Shown here piece after piece: positions 63,765-64,000 of a stretch of DNA of 64,000 nucleotides; the stretch's first letter is position 1, and each line of letters opens with the position of its first letter. This stretch comes from Marinobacter sp. BGYM27. Lineage in GTDB: Bacteria; Pseudomonadota; Gammaproteobacteria; Pseudomonadales; Oleiphilaceae. The position numbers and the translations under genes are program-made. The stretch is taken from NCBI GenBank assembly GCA_025153445.1, contig JANZNS010000001.1:594720-658719 (forward strand), in the 5' to 3' direction. The notes under the pieces are model-generated. The model ran no database searches and was not told the DNA's origin. It saw only the letters and a program-made list of their open reading frames with translations.

Positions 63765-63792
63765 TTGACACCGTCAGGGTAGTCTGTAGAAT
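63765..63792 (+). promoter_or_regulatory. Upstream rrn promoter (P1)
   Basis: TTGACA, 16 bases, TAGAAT, preceded by an A/T-rich tract (63741-63760) that could act as an UP element. A GCGC-containing discriminator follows, as in stringently controlled rRNA promoters. Confidence 0.75.
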
Positions 63793-63798
63793 GCGCAT

Positions 63799-63839
63799 CT
63801 CTTTCGGGGGTAACGGCCTTCAAGGCAACACCGAAAGAG
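63799..63839 (+). other. Structured leader element between the rrn promoters
   Basis: CTCTTTCGG pairs with CCGAAAGAG to form an outer nine-base stem. The enclosed part has an inner hairpin GCCTT-C-AAGGC (63816-63826). It would be transcribed only from the upstream promoter. It could be an RNA processing structure, or DNA that extrudes. Confidence 0.55.
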
Positions 63840-63887
63840 TCGTTAACTGACTGATTTGAAAAGAATTAAAGAGTTTCAAATTAGTGG

Positions 63888-63915
63888 TTGACAAGGTTGA
63901 GGATCGCTGTAGAAT
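63888..63915 (+). promoter_or_regulatory. Downstream rrn promoter (P2)
   Basis: TTGACA, 16 bases, TAGAAT, then a GCGC discriminator: the same architecture as the upstream promoter 123 bases away. It is followed by an rrn leader. Confidence 0.8.
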
Positions 63916-63943
63916 ACGCGCTCTCAACAGGGCTACACGCCCC

Positions 63944-64000
63944 GCTCTTTAAAAAGTTGACCAAGTAATTTGTGTGGGCGCTGACTGGGATATTTCGGCA
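63944..64000 (+). other. rRNA leader start with boxA antitermination signal
   Basis: GCTCTTTAAAAA at 63944-63955 matches the rRNA boxA antitermination core (GCTCTTTAACA) with one change near the end. Together with the two promoters it shows that a 16S rRNA gene begins just right of the window. The 16S sequence itself is not reached. Confidence 0.75.

Overview
The window is ordinary chromosomal DNA from a motile, respiring gammaproteobacterium. The order flhA-flhF-flhG-fliA-cheY-cheZ-cheA-cheB-motC-motD-parC-parP-cheW-DUF2802, followed by a ccm block, is the arrangement known from Pseudomonas aeruginosa and shared by marine relatives such as Marinobacter and Hahella. The giant NAD-glutamate dehydrogenase, the mltF-purL-NIF3 order and the DUF6160/FilA-like secreted protein also fit a Pseudomonas/Marinobacter-type lineage. 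The genus cannot be fixed from this sequence alone. No insertion sequence, prophage, CRISPR array or tRNA gene was seen. An rRNA operon promoter and leader lie at the right edge.

Layout. 1-373: 3'-truncated upp, divergent from the flagellar block. 624-5929: late export and polar-placement genes (flhA, flhF, flhG) and the flagellar sigma factor fliA. 6069-15221: one chemotaxis/motor cluster (cheYZAB, motCD, parC, parP, cheW, DUF2802). 15256-16874: a convergent fliK-like/flhB C-domain pair. 17222-24501: complete cytochrome c maturation operon ccmABCDEFGHI. 24617-31731: leftward moxR-DUF58-DUF4381-batA-batB/C-batD (aerotolerance-type) operon. 32017-36894: NAD-glutamate dehydrogenase. 37043-39691: beta-carbonic anhydrase, facing a response-regulator/diguanylate-cyclase pair. 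40065-42476: FilA-like exported protein and exonuclease I. 42605-49338: leftward genes for an XRE-type regulator, Prc protease and a fatty-acid beta-oxidation pair. 49713-53521: ComFB, a large DUF349 protein and RecX. 53542-59566: mltF and purL, divergent. 60205-63735: NIF3-like protein, two NUDIX hydrolases, gamma-carbonic-anhydrase-like protein, DUF1289 and purT. 63765-64000: rrn promoters and leader.

How it works together. The left third builds and positions a polar flagellum (FlhF/FlhG), places the chemoreceptor array at the pole (ParC/ParP), and drives a dedicated stator (MotC/MotD). Regulatory signals fit the Pseudomonas-type hierarchy: a sigma-54-like site precedes flhA and a strong sigma-28-like site precedes parC. 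The ccm operon supplies periplasmic c-type cytochromes. The remainder is housekeeping (purine synthesis, beta-oxidation, envelope proteolysis, peptidoglycan turnover) with several c-di-GMP-related or poorly understood proteins.

I found no clearly new multigene system. The best leads are a fourfold acidic repeat in CheA resembling the CheY-binding tail of CheZ, a CRP/Vfr-type promoter before the FilA-like gene, and an AT-rich intergenic island with paired DnaA boxes.
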